Positions 1 to 9,566 of a stretch of DNA of 64,000 bases are shown here, piece after piece. Each line of letters begins with the position of its first letter. Position 1 is the stretch's first letter. Made by a program: the position numbers and the translations under genes. Location of the stretch: assembly GCA_029204045.2 (NCBI GenBank), contig CM055076.1:13554069-13618068 (forward strand), given 5' to 3'. Below the pieces are notes generated by a model. The model had not been told where the DNA came from. It saw only the letters and a list, made by a program, of their open reading frames with translations, and did no database searches. This DNA is from Tillandsia leiboldiana. Taxonomy: Eukaryota; Streptophyta; Magnoliopsida; Poales; Bromeliaceae.

Positions 1-283
1 ACTTTCAACTATATATATGTACTACCAAACATTCTAAGAAATTATTTGGTGCTTTAAAAAAATCTCAAGTATTTGGTGCTTGCAAATCTTTCAATTCCAT
101 CTTTTAGATCATGTTATTCCAACAACTACCCACTAAATCTTAAAAAACTATTATTATTCCAACCCTACAAATCTTCATACAAAAATTTAAAACTTCTCTG
201 GCGAGTAAAGCATTCCAGTCACAAAAAATAAAACAGCAATCCCACAACATCTGAGAGGATAAGAAGAACTTCTACAATGAACA
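1..283. other. AT-rich flank, no gene seen
   Basis: AT-rich sequence upstream of the zinc-knuckle reading frame. I see no coding potential, promoter element or repeat that I can name. It may be 5' leader or older flanking DNA of the element or gene that follows. Confidence 0.4.
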
Positions 284-1192
284 ATGGAGAAGAAGCATGG
301 GAACAACATGGAGGATTTAGCACTTGAAGCTACAGGGGAAGACGATGGGAGGAGTAAACCTTTTTGGCGGGTAAAGCTGAACCTAACTGTAGCTGTGCAC
401 CCATGCATTAAAAGAGGTAATCAAGTTGCTCATAGAAAGCAAAAGAGTATAGTTAAGAGGTTTAAGTGGGCAGATGAGGTAGGTCGAGAGTTAAAGGAGG
501 TGAGGATCTGCCTTAAGGATCTGAAAGCTAAGTATGGAAGGGGTTTTAAGACACCTAGAGAAGAAGAAGTTATTTCGAAGCTTGGAGAGGGAACGTGGGA
601 GCTACCTGCAGTTAAGGTTAGGAAGGTGGACTTACACCTTGGGAAGGAGTCTGGAGGTGGTGACCAACCTGTCCCAGGACGTTTGTCTTATAAAGAGGTG
701 TTGTTGTTGCATGGACTGAAGCAGCCACCCACTTATTCCACCTCTTCTATGGGAAGGGGAGCTTTCTCTTCGAAGAGGAAGATCCCGGCGAAGCTGCGAA
801 AGGCGGGGAGGTGCTTCAGGTGTTTCGCGGCCAACCACCGTGTGGCCGACTGCAGAGACCCAGTGAGGTGCCTCACCTGCTGGCGGATTGGACATCGTGC
901 GAGTCAGCGGAAGGGCGTCAACTACAAGGGGGAGGGAGCGAGGAGCATGAATATGAATAGAGAGCTCCGGCAGCGTGGAAGGGTTATGAGCGTGAAGGCG
1001 TACATTCCCTATATGGAGGAGTTCCTTAGGCGAACGGAACTGAGGTGGAATGCGCTATTTGTGGATGTGGTGCAACTGGGGGATCTGGGGCTTGCACCAT
1101 AGCAAACGCTCGCGAACGCGCTTGCCCGTCGGTTTGGAGGTTATTCGCATGATTTTTTTGTTGCAAGATACAGGGAGCGCGACTTCGTGATC
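284..1192 (+). pseudogene. Zinc-knuckle (LINE ORF1-like) protein, 5' half, interrupted
   Basis: Reading frame from ATG 284 with an in-frame stop at 1100-1102; the same frame then continues open to 1192, where a solo LTR interrupts it. Around residues 177-190 a complete CX2CX4HX4C knuckle (CFRCFAANHRVADC) is seen. A second knuckle follows directly, but its last cysteine is replaced, so it is degenerate. After the stop, the segment with ALARRFGG and DFFVARYRERDF matches the RRM-like/DUF4283-type region that follows the knuckles in a large plant family which I remember mainly from monocots, and which resembles nucleic-acid-binding ORF1 proteins of L1-type LINEs (family memory, not a search). No endonuclease or reverse transcriptase frame follows, so this is a fragment or a domesticated copy that has decayed. 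Function is not inferable beyond nucleic-acid binding. Confidence 0.65.
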
Positions 1193-1541
1193 TGTAGAGT
1201 ACCGGAGCTTCGGGCAGTGCGCCGACCCCACGGGGCAGCCTGGTATTGTGGAAATACCTTCAGCAAATTCTATTTGCAATTACAGAGAGGTTCGGGTGGT
1301 CCCGGAGCGACGCGGATGTGATCTTGTAGAAAAGTGAGTTGGCGTTGGCTTGAGAGCTTGCGGGTCGAGCATCGGCTTCATGGTTGGATTTGTTGAGAGT
1401 TGATCACTTGGGACATGTGTAATATGTTTTTACAGAGGTGTTCGGTGGTTTCGGGGCGATGCGGAGGTCCCGAGGCGAGAAAGTGAGTTGACGGGGCGAT
1501 TTCGGCGATTTTCAGGCTGTTTCTGGAGGTTCTGGGAGGCT

Positions 1542-1612
1542 GGTTCCGGAACCAGGTGCTTGGTTCCGGAACCAGGGGCTGTGTACCGGTACCAGGTAGG
1601 TGGTACCGGTAC
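1542..1612 (+). promoter_or_regulatory. Four phased CCGG palindromes in the solo LTR
   Basis: Two copies of GGTTCCGGAACC (1542-1553, 1562-1573) are followed by two copies of GTACCGGTAC (1583-1592, 1603-1612). The central CCGG tetramers begin at 1546, 1566, 1586 and 1606, exactly 20 bp apart. The array lies about 90 bp upstream of a TATA-like sequence, so it is likely U3 regulatory DNA (inference). Confidence 0.6.
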
Positions 1613-3536
1613 GCAAGCACTCGGAATGCCCATTTTTGCCCCGGACTTGCACAGTGATTGGAGGTATGGGCTTCTTCTGTTCCAACCACTCCCGCGTTGA
1701 TTTTTATACCCCTCAACACAGCTCCCTCACCCTTATCTCATCCCTTATCCATCCTCCTCCTTTTCTTGCTGCCTGAGAAGAAGGAGAGGAAGTAGAGGAG
1801 AAGCTGCAAGGAGTCCTGGTTCGTGCTGCTTGAGGGTGTTGACCGGGTCAACCTGCGCACGCGAAGAGAAATTGAGGTAAATTGATTGTTGGAGATTGTG
1901 GATTTGGATTTGTTTGTTCTCCTCTTGGGTTTTAGTGATGGAATTGATTGTGAATTGAGTTTAATTTCCATCTTTTCTCTCCCTCTCTCCCTGTGCTCTC
2001 GGGTGCAAGCAGGGAAGTTACTGTGCAAATCCGCAACCCTGTGCGTGCATGTATTCGTGTATAGAGTGATCAGGCTGAGCTGAAATTTTTATGGTGGCCT
2101 AGCTGGGTGCTGTGGAGGTTGTTTGGAGCTTCGTGGATTTTTCCGGGACGCGCGACGGTGCGCGCGCGCGCGAGAGGCGCAGTTCAGTTTTTCGTCAGGT
2201 TTCGCCCGTTTCTTCGCCGATTTCGGCGCGGCCTTCGGAAAGCATTTGAGGTGGGTTGGATTTTCTTCCAAAATTCACGAAATGCCCTCTAATGCTTCAG
2301 AACGCACTTTGATCATGTCAAATCTGTGCAGTTTAGCTGTTAAATGATCTGATAGTTGCCTAGAAAATTACAGAAATATTATCTGAACCCCATAGTATTT
2401 TTAGTGGACTCGTGACATTGTATGACACTAGACTGTATGCTTGGTTGGCCTCATTTAAGCTCCCGAACCGTTTTAAAAATCCGAACGCCCGTTTTATTGG
2501 AAAACCGACTTTTAAAAATGGTTTTAAAATGTCTGGGGGTTCTAGTGGTGCTGCATGGGTTCGGGGTGCATGTTCTCTCGTGCCGGGGGGCCGAGGAGAT
2601 ATTTGTTGATTATTAGAGCCTTTCTGTGGCTTTTTGAGAGTTACTAGTGTCGTGGGGGTTCTATTTGAGCACTTCAGATTCAGTCGTGGAGTTTACTCCG
2701 ACCTTGACATGAGTGTGTGTCGTGTATCCACTGTGTTTCCGATCTATTTGATCGTGGATTATAGCCTGCTGAGCCTGGCATGTTTGCCAGTTATGAGATA
2801 CTTGAGATACTTGAGTTCGGTGGGGTCGCTCCCCTCGAGCTACGCCCCGGGTGCGATGATGATACCGAGCCTGACGAGGCTGCGATGAGTTACTGAGAGT
2901 CCTTGAGGGACACCCTACGTAAGTCCGTTCCTCCGGGATGTGCGGCAGTAGATGAGCGCAGGCTTGACTTTGACCTGACTGGTCCAAAGAGGACAGTCAT
3001 TGAGATTTGGGTGAGATGTGTGAGTGAGTTACATTGCATGTTCATAGATGAGTACTTTTCCTTTGAGCATATGTAGAGGCATATAGGGGTAGATTTCCAG
3101 CTTTCATATTTATCTATCTATCTATCTATTTGTTTACCTTTTGTGCCTCCGGTGGACTTAGTGGGCATACCGTGTGCTTTGAGGACGGTACCCACTGGGA
3201 ACTACCTTTGTAGTAGTTCTCACACCCGCTGCGGTGCAGGTTTTCCTGAGGCAGCTGCTCCGACTCCTTCCCGTGCGGAGTCTTCAGATCGAGGTAAGGG
3301 CGTGGCCGACTAGTCGCTTACCCGAGTCAGTTTAGTGGAGAGGTAGCAGTACCCTTTTGAGTTTCCACTTTTGTAGAGTGAGATTTTGAGAGATGTTATT
3401 TTTGTATCTTGAGGACAGCTTGTATCTTGGATTTTATTTACTCTAGTACAGTTGTTCTGTTTCCTTTCTATAGCAAGTATTTACTTTTGCTCTGATATCT
3501 GTTAGCTATAGATTTATTGCAGGGTAGACGCTTCGT

Positions 3537-3604
3537 CTGTACGGCAGTTTCCGTACAGATGGCGGATCTGTTAGCGAGCCCGGGTCGCAGTTTCGACCCC
3601 GGGG
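3537..3604 (+). other. Twin U5 hairpins at the solo LTR 3' end
   Basis: Hairpin 1 is CTGTACGG (3537-3544), loop CAGTTT, CCGTACAG (3551-3558), a perfect 8-bp stem. Hairpin 2 is GGGTCG (3582-3587), the same loop CAGTTT, CGACCC (3594-3599), flanked by CCC and a GGG run that can extend it. Both hairpins therefore share one hexaloop but have unrelated stems. Confidence 0.65.
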
Positions 3605-3611
3605 CGTGACA

Positions 3612-4152
3612 TGATCATCCTACCGGGCTGGGTTTCGGCGGAGAAGCTCATTAGAAGGCAACTCATCACTCTCGACGAGATATGGCTGAGGTGCTACAGC
3701 TAGGGGCCTTACTGGAATGCCCGCCCTCATAGGACTCTTTACTCGGTATGGATCCAACTCCGCAACGTTCCGTTCGAGTGTTGGACGCCTGCGAGGATAG
3801 CGTCGATGGTGAGTGGGTTCGCCGTTTCATTCGAGTTGACGACACCAGTAAGAACATAACGGAATTACGTGCCTATCGCTGTCGGATTGCTGTCGACGAC
3901 ATAAGAGAGATCCCCCAACAGTTAACCATCGTCCTTGGGGATGAGGTCGTTGACATTGCAGTGCATTTGGAGAGCTTGGAGCGTATCAGGGATGGGGGAG
4001 GTGATGATCCTCCACTGCCGGCGCCGAATGGACCCAAGAACGATCTTAGGAGAGGCGATCTTCGAGGTAACTTGAGGGAGGAAGGGAGAGGTGGGGTTGG
4101 CGAGGGAGGCAACGAGGGGCATGGAGGAGCGGAGGTCACGGAACTTGATTGA
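3612..4152 (+). pseudogene. Zinc-knuckle (LINE ORF1-like) protein, 3' half, with stop and frameshift
   Basis: Direct continuation of the 5' half after the solo LTR. The frame starting at 3617 reads PGWVSAEKLIRRQ and on to LDEIWLRCY, has an in-frame TAG near 3701, then NARPHRTLYSVWIQ and FECWTPARIASMV. Near 3810-3825 the similarity jumps to another frame, which reads RAYRCRIAVDDIREIPQQL and VVDIAVHLE and closes at 4152. These blocks match the downstream region of the same plant zinc-knuckle family (family memory). At least one nonsense change and one frameshift make it a pseudogene. ATG 3748 lies in the second frame but inside the conserved region, so it is not a genuine start. Confidence 0.65.
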
Positions 4153-5049
4153 TGCTCAGAGATCTCTGTCAAATGAGGCTCTAGAAGAGGTGGAAGGGCT
4201 GACGTTGTTCCTCTGCTGGTCAGAGGAGGGTGCCCGCCGATGCTTTTCCACTGGTCGACGAAGCGGGAGGACGGGTGCTGGTTCGGTGAGCAGCGTCGGG
4301 GCGGTCGGGCGCGGACTCGCATGCCGGTCCTGATGAACGGGCACGGGGACGGCGACAGCAGGTGGGGCGGTGCTGGGAGGCAAAGGAGTGTAGGCGGGAC
4401 GACGACGGCTAGAAGGCAGACGGGGTGCGCGGGGACGGCGACGGTAGGCGGGACGGCGACGGCAGGCGGGGCGGTCTATGCGTGCCACCCAAGGAGAGCT
4501 GGAAACTGGCGGATGGAGCAGGGTTTGGCGATCAACGGTTGTGGGGCGGGAGACTGGGAAGCGGGCTTGCATCTTTTTGCACTGGTGTTACAGGTCTGAA
4601 GGTAGCTTACGAGGGAGCAAGAAACCATGGTAGTTTAAACTTCTTGAGGGTCTTTGGTGCCTCGAGGTATTGGGGGGGGGGGGCGGAGGGATTGAAGGTG
4701 TGGTGTGTGGAGGGTGGAGCTCCAAAGGTAGACTTGGGTAGTGGGAAGGTGGGTGTAGCCTGTCTCGCATTTAATGCCTTGGGATTGATGCTGAAGGTGG
4801 GTGGAGGCATGTGGGGGCTATTGTGGGGCTATGATTCTTTGGTGGACTTGAGCTGGAGGTGCAGGATTGGTGCACGCAACATAGAGGTGTTGTGGGCGAC
4901 GTGGAGCTTGGGCTCCACAGTTGGGCTAGTCACATAGGCGCAGATAGTGGAAGGGTTGACTCTTGGCTCATTGTGCTTGTGGGATGACACGTGCTGCGAG
5001 TGCACGACTGAAGAACAGTCTGAAAAGAGGGATGAGGAACGGAGTTTAG
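4153..5049. other. GC-rich stretch without a recognisable gene
   Basis: Possibly the decayed C-terminal and 3' region of the zinc-knuckle sequence. It contains short GC-rich direct repeats around 4340-4470 (GGCGGGACGGCGACGG-like) and a G9 run near 4674. Open frames here on both strands are arginine/glycine/proline-rich products of base composition, and I do not support them as genes. It ends at the Copia LTR boundary at 5050. Confidence 0.4.
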
Positions 5050-5350
5050 TGTTGGGTTATATGTAATAAGGATCTAAATAGGGGAAAAAACACCTAGAGG
5101 GGGGTGAATAGGTGTAAACGTATAAACACTCAAAAATCGTTGCGATAAAAAACCCAATGCGGAAATAAAAATAACTCGCAAGATTTTTACGTGGAAAACT
5201 CCATCACCGGAGTAAAAAACCACGGGACCGATAACACGGCAGAAATCCACTAGAATTAAAACACGTACAAGGTGATTTACCGTACACACTTACGACTCAA
5301 CCTTTTCCATACGCTCCTAGAGGATCTTCTCCGCTCGCTCCGCGACGCTT

Positions 5351-5530
5351 CTCGAATCCACGATCTGCGCCCAACGCCGAATCCACGGCGTCCAACGTCG
5401 AATCCACGACGTCCGACCGAATCCACGGTCTTCACCCAATAGCACCCTTCGAATCCACGAACGTGCCTCGCTCCGAATCCACGAGAGCGGTTGAACCTTG
5501 AATCCACAAGGACACGCGAATCCACGCGCC
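5351..5530 (-). repeat. Array of eight constant-loop hairpins (minus 3' LTR)
   Basis: Loop AATCCA (TGGATT in element sense) occurs at 5355, 5380, 5401, 5420, 5452, 5476, 5501 and 5519. Each is flanked by self-complementary arms that differ from unit to unit, for example ACGCCG/CGGCGT, ACGTCG/CGACGT, GACCG/CGGTC, TTCG/CGAA, CCTTG/CAAGG and CGCG/CGCG. Unit 6 has one unpaired base and unit 1 only a short stem. The array lies downstream of the TATA box, so it should be in the element's RNA leader. Confidence 0.75.
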
Positions 5531-5816
5531 GATTTTTGGGGTAAATCGTTGTTTTTGGGTGGTGATGATCCGCCGAATACTTAGATCAAAGATAGATCGG
5601 AAATACCATCTAAGTATTCATTAGTTTGATTCAACTCAAGATGTGAGTATGAAAACCTAGAATCAAACTAATCAATATAGATGAAGAAACATAGAGTGTT
5701 CTCTAATGATTTCCTTTCTTCTCTATATGTGGATCTAGAGCCGTAAAAGATGATATAAGAAAATGACGGCTATTTTCCTTTTTATCGGCTTACCCTAGAA
5801 AATGAATCATAGGGTC

Positions 5817-5824
5817 TATTTATA
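5817..5824 (-). promoter_or_regulatory. TATA box of the minus-strand Sirevirus LTR
   Basis: TATAAATA on the minus strand, about 65 bp downstream of the palindrome pairs in element orientation. The plus-strand relative has TATAAATA in the same relative position. Confidence 0.7.
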
Positions 5825-5890
5825 GGTTAGAAACCCTAGGAAGGAGATAAGAATCAAAAACCTAACATTTCTGGAAATTTTACGGACGGC

Positions 5891-6171
5891 GATCCGGATC
5901 GGATTAGCTGTGATCCGGATCGTCGTAACGAGTCAGGCAATTCCAGAAAAACGAAGGTTCGGGATCCGGATCGAAGTGCTTGATCCGGATCGTTCATACA
6001 GTTCACCAAACATCAACGTTCGGGATCCGGATTGCGAAGCCTGATCCGGATCGTTCAAGGAAGATGGTAAACTCAGTGTTCGGGATCCGGATCAAGAGAG
6101 GCTACGATCCGGATTGAACTGGTGTATGAACGAACCACCTTCGGGATCCGGATCGAACAACCTGATCCGGA
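5891..6171 (-). promoter_or_regulatory. Five pairs of GATCCGGATC palindromes in U3
   Basis: TCCGGA cores start at 5893/5914, 5965/5984, 6026/6045, 6086/6108 and 6145/6165, a pair spacing of 19-22 bp. Pairs are separated by 37-51 bp. In most pairs one member carries a flanking CCCGAA (element sense). Position upstream of the TATA box suggests enhancer-like U3 sites (inference). Confidence 0.7.
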
Positions 6172-6400
6172 TCCTGAACATGTCCCAAGTCCAGTTTTTG
6201 ATTTTTATGCAATGAAAGATTCTTCCAAGTGTTTCTACACTACAAGAAGTATTCGGATCACACAAAATCTTTAGTTAAACATACCTGATCCTTTTGAATT
6301 CTTCTTTCTTGAGATTGAGTTAAATGATCCAACTTTCTTCACCTTCAATCTTCAAGACTTGAGACTTTCACGAAACTATGCCAACTCAAATTCCGTAACA

Positions 6401-6414
6401 ATCTCCCCCTTTGG
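6401..6414 (-). other. Polypurine tract of the minus-strand Sirevirus
   Basis: On the minus strand CCAAAGGGGGAGAT directly abuts the LTR start, as expected for the plus-strand DNA primer of reverse transcription. Confidence 0.8.
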
Positions 6415-7334
6415 CTGTTTCGTGACAAAACACAGATCCACTAAAGAAAATTCAAAAAGATATTTTTGTTGCTATCACCATACAACAAAAATTTACAATG
6501 GAGATCCAAAAACTTAAAAACATGAGATAAACTCCTAAAACAGACTCTAGACTTAGACATCTGTACTCTCTGCACAAAGAAATCATTCTTGACAAAAAGA
6601 GTGTGATAACCGCGGATTTATTTTTGCCTTTCGGGACTTTCCGTCGATTTTATTGAACCGTGTGGTTGACAATAGGGGTTCGAGGGTAATTTTTCCTTAT
6701 TTTTCTTGGCAGACGGTCGGGGCTCGCGGGTATTTTTGGTTAATAGAGCTCGCGAAACGGAGACCGGCGGCGCGATCGGTTCTGGATTCCGACCCCCGGA
6801 TCTCCCAGAATAAATTCCGGAAGCTGGTACCGTAGCCCAGGTGACTTACACAATTACCGGGGGCGGACCGGACTCGGGTCCGCAATCAGATCGATTTTAG
6901 TCGATCAACTTGGGGTATGGGGTTAAACCACCCCTTCCTGTTTTCTTTTCACTCGAGGGTTAAAATTAATTTGGGGTCCAAAATCCACTACGCCCAAAAC
7001 GTCTAAGTAGTCGGCCTTGGGAATTAGGTTTCCTAAACCTCGCCTCCCCCCTCCTTGGCGTACAATATCCGAGCGTGGACGAGGAGCGGTTCCCCAAAAC
7101 CCTCGTCCTTTCCATCGGCCGGCGTGGAAGAGCAGAGATCGATCGCCTCTCCGCAAAGATCCGACGAACGCGAAGAGGACGATCCCTCTCCTTCGCCCGG
7201 TACCGATCAAAACAAGGTGAGCCGTGCTTTCGTTTTCTTTTCTTGTCTTTTCTCGTCACGAGCGAGGGGGGGGGGGGGGGGGGGGGGGGGGGGTTTCTTG
7301 ATTTCATCGGAGATGGAAGGAGAGGGGCGTTGCC

Positions 7335-7780
7335 ATCGCACGCGGAACGCCGCGCGGGGCAACCCGCGCATGCGGGGGCGCCGCGCGGGGCACCCGCATG
7401 CGGGGCGCCGTGCGGGGCCGCCCGCGCATGCGGGGGGGTGCCGTGCGGGGCACCCGCATGCGGGGCGCCGCGCGGGGCAGCCCGCGCATGCGGGGGCACC
7501 GCGCGGTGCAGCCCGCGCATGCGGGGGTGCCATGCGGGGCACCCGCATGCGGGGCGCCGCGCGGGGCAGCCCGCGCATGCGGGGGCACCGCGCGGTGCAG
7601 CCCGCGCATGCGGGGGTGCCGTGCGGGGCACCCGCAGGCGGGGCGCCGCGCGGGGCAGCCCGCGCATGCGGGGGCACCGCGCGGTGCAGCCCGCGCATGC
7701 GGGGGTGCCGTGCGGGGCACCCGCATGCGGGGCAGCCGCGGGGCAGCCCGCACATGCGAGGCGCCGCGCGGACAGCACGG
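7335..7780. repeat. GC-rich palindromic minisatellite in the 5' LTR
   Basis: Built from imperfect units of roughly 30 bp combined into about 90-bp higher-order units, with motifs such as CCCGCGCATGCGGGGG and GCGCGGGGCAGCCCGCGC. GCATGC recurs many times inside inverted repeats, so strong hairpins are expected. The 3' LTR copy (15071-15517) has the same unit number and differs by about one base in length. Confidence 0.85.
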
Positions 7781-8882
7781 CGGCGCGTGGGGGGTTCGGT
7801 CGCTGCCGTCGGGGGCCGGCCAGTGTTGGGGTTTTTCCTTACTTCGCGTTTAAAGGCTCTTGACCTCCCCGCCCGGGGATCCCGTTTCTGCAGCTGAGGG
7901 GGAGCGCGCCGGGACGCGGGGAGCCGAGCGTGGTTTTGCTACGAGCGACAGGTGGGTTGTTTTTACTTTATTCCTAGCCCCTAAATTCTATCTTATTGGA
8001 CGGGGTCTATTCTAAGTGTACTGGGGTTACATAATGACGGGTGATAGCTTATGCATGTTAGTGGGTTCGCTATAATGACTAGCGTCGATTGCCGACGGTG
8101 TTCTTCTTTTTAACCCTTATATGTCAGCGGGCCACCTTCGAGTGCGCGCAGTATTACCTTGTTTTCGATTATGCACTTTACCTCATTTACCTCATTACTC
8201 TTATTATTCATATTATGATACTGACATGATGGTGATTACGGTTACTTGGCTCGAGGTTGCCACACGCGCACCCGCGGTTTGGCCACCGCAAAGGGTGCGC
8301 TTTTCCGGAAAAGAGGTCGTAGGACCCGTGTATACCCACGAGGTGACATAGTGGGGGCCCCTTATTAGCTGTGGGGTTGAGGCGCCGAGGTGCGAGCGGA
8401 GCGACCCGCCGGTTTAGTTGTCCGGCGCGGTCGCGGTGCTGCAGGTACGGTATGGGCCGTCGGTAGTGGACCGACGCGGCCGGGTATTACAGGATGCAGA
8501 TATACAGGTTACCACTTTTCCCCCCCCCCCAAAGGGGTGGTTGCTCCGGTTGTCGCCACGGTTTGTTTTTATTATTTTTCCCCTGCACGGCGTTTATTAG
8601 TCACTGACTTCCCACTTCGTGACAGGGCCCAGGCGAGGGGAGAGGTAGGTGGCGGTGAGGACGGGGCGGACACAGCGGGACCGTTGGAGACCCTGAACTT
8701 TATACTTTCCTTTTCTTTTCAGCTTTTCATTTATATTGTGGGCATGTGTGAGGTTCCCGATACCCTTGTGGGGTCGACGTAGATGTCGGTATTTGATTAT
8801 CTGTTTATGCACTACCTTTCCCTTTATTTCCTACTGGCCATTTGAAAAGCGAAACAAAAACAACGAAAAGATTGCGAAAACC

Positions 8883-9050
8883 GTTTTCAAAGTCTAAGTG
8901 TCGTGTGGGCACTGATTTCAAAACCTTGGGGATTTATGGATTGCGAAATGAGCTTTCAAAACTTGGGTGTCGTGTGGGCACCGTTTTCAAAACCCTGTGT
9001 TTTATGCTGATTTCGGAACTCGTTTTCAAAACCTAAGTGTCGGGTGGGCA
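8883..9050 (+). repeat. Three direct repeats in the U5 part of the young Gypsy LTR
   Basis: A unit with TTTTCAAA followed by AAGTGTCGTGTGGGCAC occurs three times at about 65-75-bp spacing. One related copy is visible in the LTR of the decayed Gypsy near 33050-33075, so the motif predates the split of the two families. Confidence 0.6.
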
Positions 9051-9276
9051 CTCTTTAAAAACCGTGGATTTATCCTTTCAAGTTGAAGTGGCCATGCGCT
9101 TAAATATTTGGAATACTGGTTGTATGTAATTGAATGTTGTGATTGAATGGTTATGTTTGCTTGGGAGATGTATTCAACCACACGCCGTGCACGTACAGGG
9201 GAGACTCTGTCCGTTTGCAGAGAGACCCTGCATGTGCGGCGGGTCTGGGCACGCACCGGGGAAGAAAGAGACCTTT

Positions 9277-9314
<38 letters not shown>

Positions 9315-9361
9315 AATGCCGTGTTCGCGAAAACAAACCCCCGGGGCGTGACAGATTAAGA

Positions 9362-9373
9362 TGGTATCAGAGC
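9362..9373 (+). other. Primer-binding site of the young Gypsy
   Basis: TGGTATCAGAGC lies 8 nt after the 5' LTR end and is complementary to the 3' end of plant initiator-methionine tRNA, the usual minus-strand primer of these elements. Confidence 0.9.
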
Positions 9374-9566
9374 CTTCATTCAATCACAACAACTAGTGCC
9401 GACATCCGTGGGAATGCCTCGCGTACCTACGAATAAATGAAATGGGTGGGGCATAGGATTTTAGAACGTGAGTGAACGGGGGGCGGGAGTTTGAATCTTT
9501 CCTCGCACAAAAGGGTACACTGGTTGTAGTTACTGTCTAATTTTGACCTTCTTGTGAGTGACAGAT

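Larger units (their letters stand above)
1193..3611 (+). mobile_element. Solo LTR of a Ty3/Gypsy chromovirus-type element (2,419 bp)
   Basis: Starts TGTAGAG and ends GGGGCGTGACA, the same terminal sequence as the other Gypsy LTRs here. It is bracketed by a perfect 5-bp target-site duplication TGATC (1188-1192 and 3612-3616), and the zinc-knuckle frame continues exactly across it. There is no internal coding sequence, so it is a solo LTR left by LTR-LTR recombination. Inside are a direct repeat of about 65 bp (near 1281-1345 and 1432-1497), four phased palindromes (1542-1612), a TATA-like TTTTTATAC near 1694, a (CTAT)n microsatellite near 3111-3129 and two U5 hairpins near the end. Family assignment rests on the 3' terminus only. 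Confidence 0.85.
5050..6400 (-). repeat. 3' LTR of the minus-strand Sirevirus (1,351 bp)
   Basis: In element orientation it starts TGTTACGGAATTTG at 6400 and ends ATAACCCAACA at 5050. U3 carries five pairs of TCCGGA palindromes (5891-6171) and a TATA box (5817-5824). The transcribed part carries the hairpin array (5351-5530). Against the 642-bp fragment of the other LTR I count one substitution and five small length differences. Confidence 0.9.
6602..9353 (+). repeat. 5' LTR of the young Gypsy (2,752 bp)
   Basis: Starts TGTGATAACCGCGG and ends GGGGCGTGACA. It contains a G28 run (7266-7293; only G11 in the 3' LTR), a GC-rich palindromic minisatellite (7335-7780), three copies of an AAGTGTCGTGTGGGCAC-type repeat (8883-9050) and an A36 tract (9278-9313). 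The long open frames across the minisatellite are composition artefacts. I could not identify a convincing TATA box. Confidence 0.9.

Noticed and set aside
4240..4937. Gly/Arg-rich open frames after the zinc-knuckle pseudogene
   Set aside because: GC-rich short repeats, no recognisable domain, no continuity with the conserved frame.
6966..7897. Long overlapping open frames on both strands rich in Arg, Ala, Pro, Cys
   Set aside because: They are translations of the GC-rich minisatellite in the Gypsy LTR. Several frames are open at once and they recur at 14961-15637 only because the LTR is duplicated.
9362..9373. tRNA-like match
   Set aside because: Only the 12-nt complement of the tRNA 3' end is present, as expected for a primer-binding site; no tRNA gene fold.
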